Below, piece by piece: positions 22,620-32,554 of a DNA stretch of 64,000 bases (position 1 is the first letter of the stretch; the number at the start of each line of letters is the position of its first letter). A program made the translations under genes and the position numbers. Source of the stretch: Halichondria panicea (lineage: Eukaryota; Porifera; Demospongiae; Suberitida; Halichondriidae). Where the stretch lies: assembly GCF_963675165.1 (NCBI RefSeq), contig NC_087377.1, positions 4,033,899-4,097,898 of the forward strand. The letters run 5' to 3'. The notes under the pieces are model-generated. The model did no database searches and was not told the origin of the DNA. It worked only from the letters and a program-made list of their open reading frames with translations.

Positions 22620-23147
22620 TTACAACACTTTTACTAAATTAAATTTAACTTTCTTTCTTGGCTCTTTGTTGTCCGCTTCTTTTGTGCTTTCTTCTTTTGT
22701 TTTTTTGGCTCTAAATCCTAGCAACGTGTAGTCTGGATTTAAAACTTCTGACACCTGGACATCGTATGTTTGGCTGAGCCTCACAACTTTCTTTAAATAG
22801 TTCTGGGCCTTTTTCTGAGACCCCATCGGAAAATAATGTGTTCCAGTATCATCTGCTGTTGTAAAATAAAATTGTTTTCCCTCAGTTCCCATCTTTACTA
22901 GCGACCCAATAGGAAAGGAGTTCCTGTGGTGCCTGATCTCTCGTAAGTCGGAGTCGATGTAGTACGGGTACGGGTGGAAGTGGCAGCAATTTCCCATCTC
23001 AATTCTTTCTCTGTTCTTTTTTGTATAGTAATTTACTGATTCACATGACAGTAATAGCATGCAATCAATGGTAGTAAAGTGTGTCAAATGAATAGAGATA
23101 AAATCTTTATGGTCACTAATTATTAATCTTCCAGCAGACCTGTTCAT
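22620..23147 (-). CDS. Small unknown basic-tailed protein in the insertion
   Basis: A single open frame of up to 175 codons on the minus strand. I do not recognise a family. The middle (residues about 50-150) is conserved-looking with NCCHFHPYPYYID, FPIGSLVKMGTEGKQFYF and GTHYFPMGS. The tail is lysine-rich (KKTKEESTKEADNKEPRKKV). The upstream Met at 23147 is only 15 bp from the ATG of the divergent chromodomain gene, so the real start may be a later Met (about codon 30 or 51). It could instead be the last exon of a longer gene. Confidence 0.55.
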   Translation of the reverse strand: MNRSAGRLIISDHKDFISIHLTHFTTIDCMLLLSCESVNYYTKKNRERIEMGNCCHFHPYPYYIDSDLREIRHHRNSFPIGSLVKMGTEGKQFYFTTADDTGTHYFPMGSQKKAQNYLKKVVRLSQTYDVQVSEVLNPDYTLLGFRAKKTKEESTKEADNKEPRKKVKFNLVKVL

Positions 23148-23162
23148 GCAGATCGACCTGTT

Positions 23163-23987
23163 ATGGACTCGTCAAAGAGGCAACGACCTGAGAAAGGATA
23201 CTATTCCTACCTCCATAATATAAGCTCGGCTGACATGGACTTATCTAGCATGCGGGAAGCACGAGATGTGAGAACCACTCTGAGCTGTAAGTCTGATGAC
23301 AGTCTGCCAGAAGGGGTCTTCCTTGTTGAGAGGATAATTCATCATCGACTAACTAAGGTACGTAACATTTTATGATATATAGCCCTATACGATTGATTCT
23401 ATTTCTAGGGGAAAACGGAGTATTTGGTAAAGTGGGCTGGTTACTCATTGGAACAGTCTTCATGGGTCGCTAAGGAAGATGTGACTATCTCTACTATCCA
23501 GTAAGATTATTAAGTATGGCATGGCAGTGCACTGTGTATTACTATAATTATATCTGCACATTTCCCCCCTTTCAGATCATACAATACACCACAAGCACCA
23601 CATACCGAGCTTATAAGCGACGCAACAAGAAGATTTGTTCTGTCCATTCAATGTAGTTTAAATTTAGGTACTGTAAAATCCTGTAATTTAACTATAGATT
23701 TCCGGCTAGATGTATTTCGTTACCTATTTAAAGATCGAGGAACCCAAATGACCCGCGGAAAGCTCCAACTTCAACAAACTGATTTTAACGATGAATATTT
23801 TATAGGTAGTTGGTATATTTTGTATGATAGATATGGCAATGGCTGCACAGTAGATTTTCCTATTGTAGTATGTCCTAGAATTAAGTATGGACCGAAAACA
23901 TATAGAAATAGCAATGGTGAAATGTTAGAGTCACCTAGACTACTATCTGAAATTGTATGTGTAAATCTGGTGAAAAAACGTTGTTGA
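23163..23987 (+). CDS. Chromodomain protein carried by the insertion
   Basis: Three exons, 23163-23357, 23409-23500 and 23576-23987, join in frame (phase 0, then phase 2) to 232 residues. Residues about 50-96 form a chromodomain: EGVFLVERIIHHR, then GKTEYLVKWAGYS and QSSWV, with the aromatic residues that cage methyl-lysine in HP1/Polycomb proteins. The C-terminal 130 residues (GTQMTRGKLQLQQTDF, YFIGSWYILYDRYGNGC) are unrecognised. It starts 15 bp from the divergent small gene, suggesting a shared promoter. A chromodomain on a transposon may direct the element to marked chromatin, as in chromoviruses; that role is inference. Confidence 0.75.
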
Positions 23988-24275
23988 TCATTGTTAATTG
24001 TTAATTGTTAATGCATGCATGGCCCAACCTGAGCAGCCAATACGCACTATGTGACTCATAACTAACTGCTTCAGGCCAATTCTCTACCATAATGCTTTTA
24101 ATGACTCTCAAACAAATGGCTGGGTCAACACGCATCCCGACTTACAGCTAACCTTGTCAGCCTTCCATTAGAGAGCACGGATTTGCCTACAATTATACAT
24201 AGACTATGTCATAGTTAAAGCTAGCACCAGATTTAAACATGAACGAATGAATGTAAGACATAATTAGTCACATAG
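23988..24275. other. Spacer between convergent chromodomain and kinase genes
   Basis: About 290 bp of AT-rich DNA between two stop codons of convergent genes. I see no other feature than a short TGTTAATTGTTAATTG repeat at its start. Confidence 0.6.
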
Positions 24276-25402
24276 TCATTCAACATTAAGAGAAATGGTT
24301 TCTAAGCTAGGACGGTCATGAGCATGATAAGAAAGACATTCCTTAATTACATGGGCAAGTTCAGTTGACTTAATTACAATGGAGTTCATCTTCTTCATTA
24401 TTCTACCTAATGAGTATATATCGCTCTGTGTGCTCTGTAAAACAAGCCCATCGCGGAGGTCTGGAGCTACTTGAGTGTGTTCTTTTATGTAAATAACTTT
24501 CTGTTCCTCGGTCAGGCAGTACTTCTTAGCATGCTTTTCTTTACATGCCTTTCCAAAATCCACAATACATGGCCGGATACATTCTAACAAAGTAGTCCCT
24601 AATACTACGTTGTCTACTTTAAGATCATTGTGAAGAATACTCAGCTTGTGCATGTATGATAGACCATCACAAATTTGGATCAGTATTTGCATCCATGTCT
24701 TAGGGCTTAATTTAATTTCGTTAGTCGAATACAAGGCAGAATATAATGAAACTTGTTGCTGCTTCACGCTTACATTAGACATTACTAAAGCTCTCCTGGT
24801 GGAACAAATACCAAAACAGTGTGGTATATAAGGGCTGGAATTTAATGTAAGTAATATACTGGCTTCATGCCTAATCGATTCGATTGAGGAGTCGGAAGTA
24901 AATGTTTTGACACAGACGTCAAAACACTCTTTAAAAATCATACGAGAGCATGTTCCAAACCGACCATTTCCTATATGAACATCACCACCCCCATCTGCTA
25001 AACATTTCTCACTTATCTCTGGAACTACAGTAACTCCTCGCATAATATCAGCATTCGTACACATTCTTGGAGTTGCCTTGGGTAGACTGATTGCACTCGT
25101 CTTCATGGCTGCTGTTAGTAACTTTAGTGGTCGTTGGTGACTGCAGGATGTTCCCAGAGTTCCTGTCCGTAATTGCTTAGCTCGATACACGTTGAGTTCC
25201 CTGTATGAACAATATTATTTACTGGCTGTTAATCAGCAACTTACAGTTTATAATCTATTGCCTTCTTCTTCCAATTCTGAACATTTTTCTCGGCACATTC
25301 AAGGCTCTTCTTCTCCATACACAGCTGCTTGCCAATTTTGTCAACTCTAGCTTTTCGATTGAGCCTCTTGAGCTTGGATCTTGAGAATGTCTGGTCAGCC
25401 AT
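24276..25402 (-). CDS. Protein kinase carried by the insertion
   Basis: Two exons on the minus strand, 25402-25245 and 25200-24276, join by a 44-bp intron in phase 2 to about 360 residues. Residues 1-60 are charged and probably coiled coil (MEKKSLECAEKNVQNWKKKA). The kinase domain has all key parts: glycine loop IGNGRFG (about 129-135), VCVKTF lysine (about 151), RHEASIL glutamate (about 165), catalytic loop HNDLKVDN (about 243-250), DFG (about 267), APD, DIYSLG and DRPSL. So it looks catalytically competent, with HND replacing HRD, as in some tyrosine kinase-like and viral kinases. Start chosen at 25402, the first ATG of the open first exon. It is divergent from the transposase gene with about 215 bp between. 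Confidence 0.8.
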
Positions 25403-25616
25403 TTTGTAATAAGTCTAAGAGAACCAGAGGTCGCAAAATACCCGCCATAATGCATCTGAGAAGTGTTATCATGCTATTGAATGAGTACTGTGGTTAATTT
25501 AGTGGGTGATAACACCGCAGCCTATTCACCCACCCACTCATATTGACATGGCTAATTAATTTTGTTACATAACAGCTCAAGGGACCTTTTGTTCCATTAT
25601 CCCGGGCCTCCTAGCT

Positions 25617-28194
25617 ATGGCAGTAAACAAGCAGTCCAGAAGAGCAGAGAGCCTGTCCATCACCATCTCAAATTCAGCAAAGAAGTACTCTGACTTCAGC
25701 CACACAGAACCACAAGTACAGCCAAACTTCTCTCTCTCTATTCCTATCGAGTTGCTGCATCATTGGTACATGAACAAGAAGGCAGAAGAGACATTCATTA
25801 GCTTAGTTAATAGCATGGTAACAATAGTTAAACTAGCACAAAGCGATCGTCTGGAGAAAAGGCTTGCAGAACAAGCTAGCAAGGTAGCAAGAAGGATACG
25901 GGGGCTAAAAGGAAGAAGGAGGTATGCCGTACTTGCTGGAGAATACAACCCCTTCGTGCTTGATGGAGAAGCAGAATCGTATTCTGAAATTGAGCAGCAA
26001 CTATCCACTGAATCTCCACAGCCAACAACAATCCCCGAAACAAGTAGACCTACCACAGCACACATCAACAAAGGCAAAAAAGTTCACGAGGTATCACCAC
26101 GACAGGTAAAACGAAAGCTAGCACACTGTAAGAGCTCTGCAGAGCAAGCGCTTTGGTTTTGTGAATCATTCGGTCTTCAGCCAGAATCTTTAGAGCTACG
26201 CAAACAGACAGGATCTCCCATCAAATTCAATTTTTTATCTAGCCCATCTCACAAGCCACAACATCAAACGCCAGCTCTTTCACCAAACGATTCTGCGAGG
26301 GTACAGCAAGCTCTTTATGTACTTGACAGGTTTGCTGTGAGTGACGAAGCTTATCATGAATTGAGCGTCGCATCTGATTTACCACCACTGTACCGAATCA
26401 AGGATGCTCGCCTCTCAATTAACAACTCTCTCGACATCCGACATCTCGAAGGTCCTTATCCTGGTGCTTATAGACCACCGAAAGTTGCAATCCAGGAAGA
26501 GCTAGCTAAGATCGTAAGTAAAGAAGAAATTATACATTATTATTATGGATTATTATTTTAGGTTCATTCAGGGAAAGCTATCACCCAACCAGTAAAAGTA
26601 AAACTCAGTGGTGACGGAGCCAGATTCACAAGATCATCCAATATCATACTTCTCTCATTTGCATTTCCAGAAATTCAAGACAATGTTTTATCAGGCATGG
26701 GTAAGCTTAACAATAAAAATATTAAACGAGAAAGTGGTGAAAATATTTTTATATTGACATTCATACAGGCAATCATACTTTTGCTGGCCTAAAAGCCGAA
26801 GAGTCGTATGAAACAATTAGTTCAGGACTATCTGAGGTATTGAAGGAGTTGAACGACATCATTTCACACCCACTACTCACTGTTGATGAAACAGAGTACC
26901 GCCTTGAGTTTTTCCTGGGTAGTGATTACAAGGTGAGAATGTATAGTTAATTACTGACTATAAAAATTGCATTATTAGTTTCTTTTACTGAGTATGGGCC
27001 TCAACAAAGCAACCTCTATGTACGCTTGTGTCTGGTGTACCATCAAGAAGGATGAAAGGTATATCTATAATTATTATGCTTAAACCTAGCTTCCCCATTT
27101 GCCGCTATAGGTGGGATATGTCAAAGGATAGGGCTGACTACACCGTAACAAATGCAAGAACATTGAGTTCCCTACAAGCAAAAGGCGCACTTCCCAGCAG
27201 TAAACCAGCAAGTGTACGACTAGGATCAATTACAACACCACTACTGAACATAGAGCCAGACCATATAATACCCGATGAGCTACACCTACTCCTACGTATA
27301 GCTGACGTTTTAACAAGAAATCTCATTCTAGAGATAGTGGCATCTGCTAAACAAGACAGACAAGGAAACGCACATATACTCACTCACCTACAAACACTAC
27401 AGACGATCGTTAAAGACTGTGGTATCACGTTCAGGGTATGGGAAGCAAGGGGTCCAGATGGCAAAGCTTCTGGACATTACGAATGGACATCACTGCAGGG
27501 GAACGACACCAAGAAGTTTCTGGAACGTCTCCCAGTGAGGTTTGCTGACCTACTGAAGGAAGAAATTCAAGCTAAAATGGCCCAACTTTGGACAGTGAGT
27601 ACTAATTAAATTTCCCTTCGCATTTTACAAACATAGTTATTTATATGGTCTGGCTCTATAGGAATTTCTCTCTTTGTATAAGATGGTTTCTAGCTGGACT
27701 CCACCTCCCAGTGAAGTGGTTGAGCAAAAGGTATAGTGTTAGTTTACTAGTAGGGAGAACCATTGTATCTAATTTACTATAATCTATCATGATAGGCGAA
27801 AGACTGGATAAGGCTTTTCTTGAGCTTGAAGCACAAGTGTCAAGGGTTTCAGGAAAAGAATATTACGCCCTATATGCACACACTGGTCTTTCACTTCCCT
27901 TACTTTATTTCAAAATACGGAAATGTCAAGATGTTTAGTGGACAAGGTGAGTTCGAGTGTAAAGAGATAACATTTTAATCACCTTTTTCTCTAGGGGTGG
28001 AGAAAAATAATGATGACGCCAAGAGACACTACTTCTCCAGTAATCTGCATGACCCAGTGGGGGAGGTTCTGAAAGCTGAAGCGAGAATAGACGAGACATC
28101 ACAATTTAAGCGAAAGAAACGAAAGTACATACGAAAAACTCCATTAGATTTAGTAGACATGAACAAACAGCCACGACTTGACTCTGAATCATGA
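25617..28194 (+). CDS. DDE transposase with RAG1/Transib-like active-site layout
   Basis: Eight exons join without a break to 727 residues: 25617-26513, 26562-26700, 26769-26932, 26979-27058, 27111-27594, 27662-27730, 27796-27946 and 27995-28194. The N-terminal 300 residues hold a basic stretch (KVARRIRGLKGRRRYA). The core has GDGAR (D317), GSDYK (D398), CVWC (C417, C420), PDELH (D482, H485), HTLVFH (H639, H644) and GVEKNN (E664). This order and the spacings D398-C417 (19) and H644-E664 (20) equal those of mouse RAG1 D708-C727 and H942-E962. The tail is basic (KRKKRKYIRK), a likely nuclear signal. C/D(2)H and HxxxxH motifs also occur in other eukaryotic DDE families, so the superfamily is not certain. 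No RING or RAG2 partner is seen. Confidence 0.75.
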
Positions 28195-28863
28195 TTAATT
28201 CTACCCAACATAATAATATAGTATACTATATATCCTGATAGATTGTAGACATTTACTATCTTCAAGTAAATGACTGCTAGCCTATACTTACTTGCAGCCA
28301 TATACACTCACTTTACATTGCTGGTACATTGCGATTAATGGGGAATTCCCCAAATTAGTGGCTCTACGCAGCTCTTGGGTATGTGTAGATAATGCGATAC
28401 GTCATTGATAATTGTGGATTTTTTGACAAAACTGGACACATTTTGGAACCGCTTAGTCCACTTTATATCGAGCAGCAGCCGCTTTAAGCAGCAGAGTAGG
28501 CCGTATATTTTTGCTGGCAATCGGCAAAAATGAAAATATATGTGTAAGAATGCCGCAAATCAAACACAAAAATACAAAATAATCAAATTTTACAATACAA
28601 TACACGAGACAAGCGCTGAAACATTGATCAACAAAAGCAGTTAGGGAACTTATACAAGCTGGCTGGCTAGCTTCTTGTGGGATTCCAAGGTTAGCTAAGG
28701 TGTATTTCTTCTTCTTTGTATCGGCAAATCAACTGAAAGTAGCTCCCTACAAGGGAAAAAGGGAAGCATAGCCTTTGGTCTCATAAGAACACATATAAAA
28801 TCATACCGTAATATACAGAAAATTACTAACTGATTTACTGACATATTTTAATTGGTATCCAGT
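28195..28863. other. Right subterminal part of the insertion
   Basis: About 670 bp of noncoding AT-rich DNA between the transposase stop and the right terminal repeat. No further ORF or repeat is recognised. Confidence 0.6.
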
Positions 28864-29173
28864 CATTGCTGGCAATGGCCCTGAAGGTATGATATTTTAG
28901 CCACTGTATTAGACTGAGTAGTTTTATGCTGTATTTGGCCTGTATACATAGAAATTTTAACCATTGCTTAGAGCACTAACATATATACATGTATACACTA
29001 TCCAATACTGGTCTTTTTGTGTAAGTACGTACTTACACCTATATCTAACTGCCACTTGTACATGTAATTAAAATTGTGTGTGCTTTAGACTTGCAAGTAT
29101 CTCTGTGTTTTCATTGTCTTAATAACCATGCAAACTGTCAGCTTTAATGATTCCACATATATACCTCATGCAG

Positions 29174-30592
29174 CCTATGATGGTAGGTTCTGTACTGATG
29201 ATTCTGATGGCTGCACTGGTGTGATATGCTTTGAGGAGGTGACATGTGTCGATGTCCCTGCCCCTGGAGTTGGAGCAATGTGTGGACCATGCCCAGTAGG
29301 GTATTTCGGAGATGGACAGAAATGTGATGGTAAGTTGGGCTCAGAAATCATATAAGTCATGTGATTATTTTATTGTGATTAGCACATCATCTAATATTGA
29401 AATTGGAACACCAGATTGCAAGTTATTACTGTCTGAAGATGCTGCACGTATTATATATGACTATATACACATGTACAGTTGCTGTGTTATACATAATAAT
29501 AATCATGATTATCTTGCTATCCTATATGCATAGATATCAACGAGTGTGAGGAGGATGCTCACAACTGTACTGATGTCTGTGTGAATGTACAGGGAGGATT
29601 CAAGTGTGCCTGTAACCAAGGTTACACACTAGCCGACCCCACATCATGTACAGGTAAGGGAAAATAAATTTAAACATAAGCTGACGAACCTGTTACGGTG
29701 GATTACCACAATCTATACACGACGTTACGATGCGTGGGCAGAATAGAATTTGTCCAATAATGAATTTTAGCTGCCTGCTAATTAAGCCTTTTCTAACAAA
29801 CTGTATAACCTGTTACTAACTATTAGTTGTTTGAATATAATGAGAGGCCTGCATTGTGTGATGGAACCTGCTTGTAGTAACTAATCTTACACAGATGTTG
29901 ATGAGTGTAGTGTATTGAATGGTGGCTGCCATCAAGTATGCAACAACTTTGAGGGAGGGTTCGAGTGTGACTGTTCAGACGGATTTGGATTGACCAATGA
30001 CAACACAACATGTCAAGGTGCTACTTGTATAACAGCAACTCAATTAGATTCATTTGTTGCTTGAAAGATTATTCAGTGACTGTATTTTGTAGCATGCACA
30101 CAATTATGCTCAACGAATGGTTAAAGAATTTCTTTAATTAACCAACAATTACATTCGTTCAGTTCTACCGGAGTCTTCTTGTTCTAATGACGCTATATGC
30201 TCTCAAAACTGTGTGAGGTTGTTCGGTGTGGAGGTGTGTAGCTGTAACCTTGGATACACACTGGATATAGATAATTTCACCTGTTCGGGTGAGAAGCTAT
30301 TATCAAGTGCATGTCCATGCATATCTGATTCATCCATTGTTGATTGTATATGTATAGTACGTATACATTTAGCTGCATGGTTAAATTTATATGAGAATTC
30401 ACTATTGTCCAAAGTTTATAGACACAATAATTATTTGTTTGTTTGTACTAACTTTGCTGCTGCTTTATCACACAGATGTGGACGAGTGTGCAGAGTCACC
30501 ATGTGATCAAGAGTGCAGTAACTCTGATGGAGGATTCGAGTGTGTCTGTGAGGGAGGATATGTGTTGGACACGGATGAGAGGAGCTGTTTGG
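29174..30592 (+). CDS. Copy C exons 24-28: EGF modules
   Basis: Five phase 1-1 exons: 29174-29329 ([15 protein letters not shown]), 29534-29653 ([12 protein letters not shown]), 29895-30017 ([12 protein letters not shown]), 30163-30288 ([17 protein letters not shown]) and 30476-30592 ([14 protein letters not shown]). All are open, although the gene is interrupted upstream at exon 23. Confidence 0.85.
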
Positions 30593-30679
30593 GTAGCTAT
30601 GTGTTGCAGCTGTGTACAAAGATATGTTTATACTGGACATAAATATGTACTAAGAAATAGCCATGCATATGCTATATCT

Positions 30680-31210
30680 ACAAGTGCAAAAAACATTTTG
30701 TGAAAAAATGGGGAAGAGTAGGGTTGGAAGAGCATGCGCACTGAAGTAACAAAAAGTTCGAAAACAAGATTGTGGGTTGGTATAGTCTTGCATGCTCCAA
30801 CTAGTTGGGGGTGGGGTGCAATCTTTAACAGTTGGGTCCAGCACTACTTCTCGATCGTTACACCTCTTTCTTTATTTGAGACGCTCAATCACCTATTTTA
30901 CCATTGCATGTGTTTCTACATAAGAATGAATGAGGCTTTTTCGAATTAACTTTTCTTTCTGCCACAGCACCGAAACACACAAGTGTAAAATAATATTAAA
31001 TTTGAGACTCTACAGATGAGCCCTGCCCACCAAAAACTCGAAGTAGTGCTGGACCCAACTGTTAAAGATTGCACCCCACCCCCAACTAGTTGGAGCATGC
31101 AAGACTATACCAACCCACAATCTTGTTTTCGAACTTTTTGTTACTTCAGTGCGCATGCTCTTCCAACCCTACTCTTCCCCATTTTTTCACAAAATGTTTT
31201 TTGCACTTGT
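30680..31210. repeat. Large inverted repeat with about 171-bp arms in a copy C intron
   Basis: The left arm 30680-30850 is matched almost perfectly in reverse by about 31041-31210, with about 190 bp between. The arms start ACAAGTGCAAAAAACATTTT. A third partial end copy lies at about 31392-31425. No protein-coding content is convincing. Confidence 0.85.
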
Positions 31211-32257
31211 TTGTAAACTTTTTTCACTGCATGTATTATTTATACATTTTATAAGTGGTCCTGGAAAACACGTACAATATTTTAAGCAATGATGTTTTGT
31301 AATCGGGGCGTTCCTTTTAGGGTTACCCATCATCTTGTTCACGTCCGTTTGAGTGGCTCATCCAACATGACATGCAACCGTACTTATCACAATTTTTTTT
31401 TTCACAAAAGTTTTTTACACTTGTTTGTACCTACACTTTTTTCTTCACAGGTACCAGCATAGATTTGTCTATGGTTGCTACTGAGCTAGATCAAAATAAT
31501 ATCTTCAGTAGGTGGCAATCCACCTTTACTATGATAAAAGATCTAGCTAACTATACTGAATTTTTATTTGCACTGTTGCAGTTTGTGTCTGTCATGATAA
31601 TTTTCATGAAGTTTTTTAACCACATGCACAAGCTCGGAGCCTCAGAATGAAGAGCTTCAAATGCTTCAACATACACCAGCATTAACTGGAGCGGTAAGGA
31701 TCGACAGTACAAAACACTACTGTTGCTATGGACCTCAAGTGGTTGCTAAGAACAGAGGGGTGTGGCCATGCTATCTGAGCATGCTCAGTAGGAAAACAAT
31801 GGCGACCTCACCTCTGTACCTATTAAAGAGGGCGTAGCTTCCACCCTAGCAAATTTAACTTCCGAGGTAAAATGATTAGTGACTGCACTACCCCAGGCGA
31901 CACAGAACAGTGCGGTGCCATTAGTTTGTCTTGTGGACCTACAGTTCTCTAGCTTACCTTACTGAAGAAACTGAGGAGAAGAATGACAAAAAGTTTTTGT
32001 TTTTTTTGTTTTGCTGTTCTTACAACTTTTTCATACAATGTTCAATTCAGTTCATATTTCACACAAATGGATATGGGCAACAGATATATGAACTCAAAAT
32101 AACTCTGTCTTGTGTCTTGGGTGAGATCCAGAGGGGGGCTTTTTGCTGTTTTCGACCCAACCCTACTATTAGCACTACCGTGCTAATGATACCATGCTTT
32201 TAAAGCCTTATAGGTGTGTTAAGAATCATTATTGGACATAATTTGTTGCTCCTACAG
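31211..32257 (+). other. Remainder of copy C intron before the last EGF exon
   Basis: About 1 kb without a gene. It contains a partial copy of the inverted-repeat end (about 31392-31425) and AT-rich sequence. The same intron in E is only 171 bp. Confidence 0.6.
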
Positions 32258-32398
32258 ATATAGACGAGTGCTCGGTAGCTGCCGAGAATGATACTGACCT
32301 TTGCACCTCTCCCATGTTCTGCTCTAATACACTGGGTGACTTTGAGTGTTTGTGCCCTGGGGGGACTGAGCAAGCAGGTGGCACATGTGTCTCCATAG
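32258..32398 (+). CDS. Copy C exon 29: EGF-CA module (single copy)
   Basis: 47 codons, phase 1-1, starting DIDECSVAAENDTDLC and ending GGTCVSI. In E this exon is present three times in tandem. Confidence 0.85.
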
Positions 32399-32554
32399 GT
32401 GAGCTATCTCTTATACTATATTACTTGAGTGTACCGTGAAGTCTCTGAACATATAATTGTATATTGTCTAAAGACGATGAGAGGTTCTTTATTCTTTATA
32501 TATAATGACGATGCAGGCTTTCAATTGATTGATTGATTTCCTCTTTCTCTTTAG

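Larger units (their letters stand above)
22158..28877. mobile_element. 6,720-bp DNA transposon-like insertion in exon 23 of copy C
   Basis: Boundaries come from comparison with the uninterrupted exon of E. The left end is CATTGCCAGCAAT and the right end is its reverse complement, ATTGCTGGCAATG: 13-bp perfect terminal inverted repeats that are also nearly self-palindromic. Flanks GTGACT and GCCCTGAAG join directly into the expected exon (E has GTGACTGCCTTGAAG), so there is no target duplication. Contents: a hairpin, a small minus-strand gene, a plus-strand chromodomain gene, a minus-strand kinase gene and a plus-strand DDE transposase gene. Multi-exon cargo with good splice sites suggests a functional or recently active element. 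Confidence 0.85.

Noticed and set aside
25255-25455. Minus-strand 66-codon ORF upstream of the kinase as a gene
   Set aside because: The coding exon here is in another frame (start 25402) that splices in frame to the kinase.
30650-31216. Two ORFs with the same protein, one on each strand
   Set aside because: They are the two arms of the inverted repeat at 30680-31210; no splice sites, start context or domain supports coding.
31372-32203. Small ORFs in the long intron of copy C
   Set aside because: Low-complexity, phenylalanine-rich translation of T-rich DNA; no conservation with the same intron of E.
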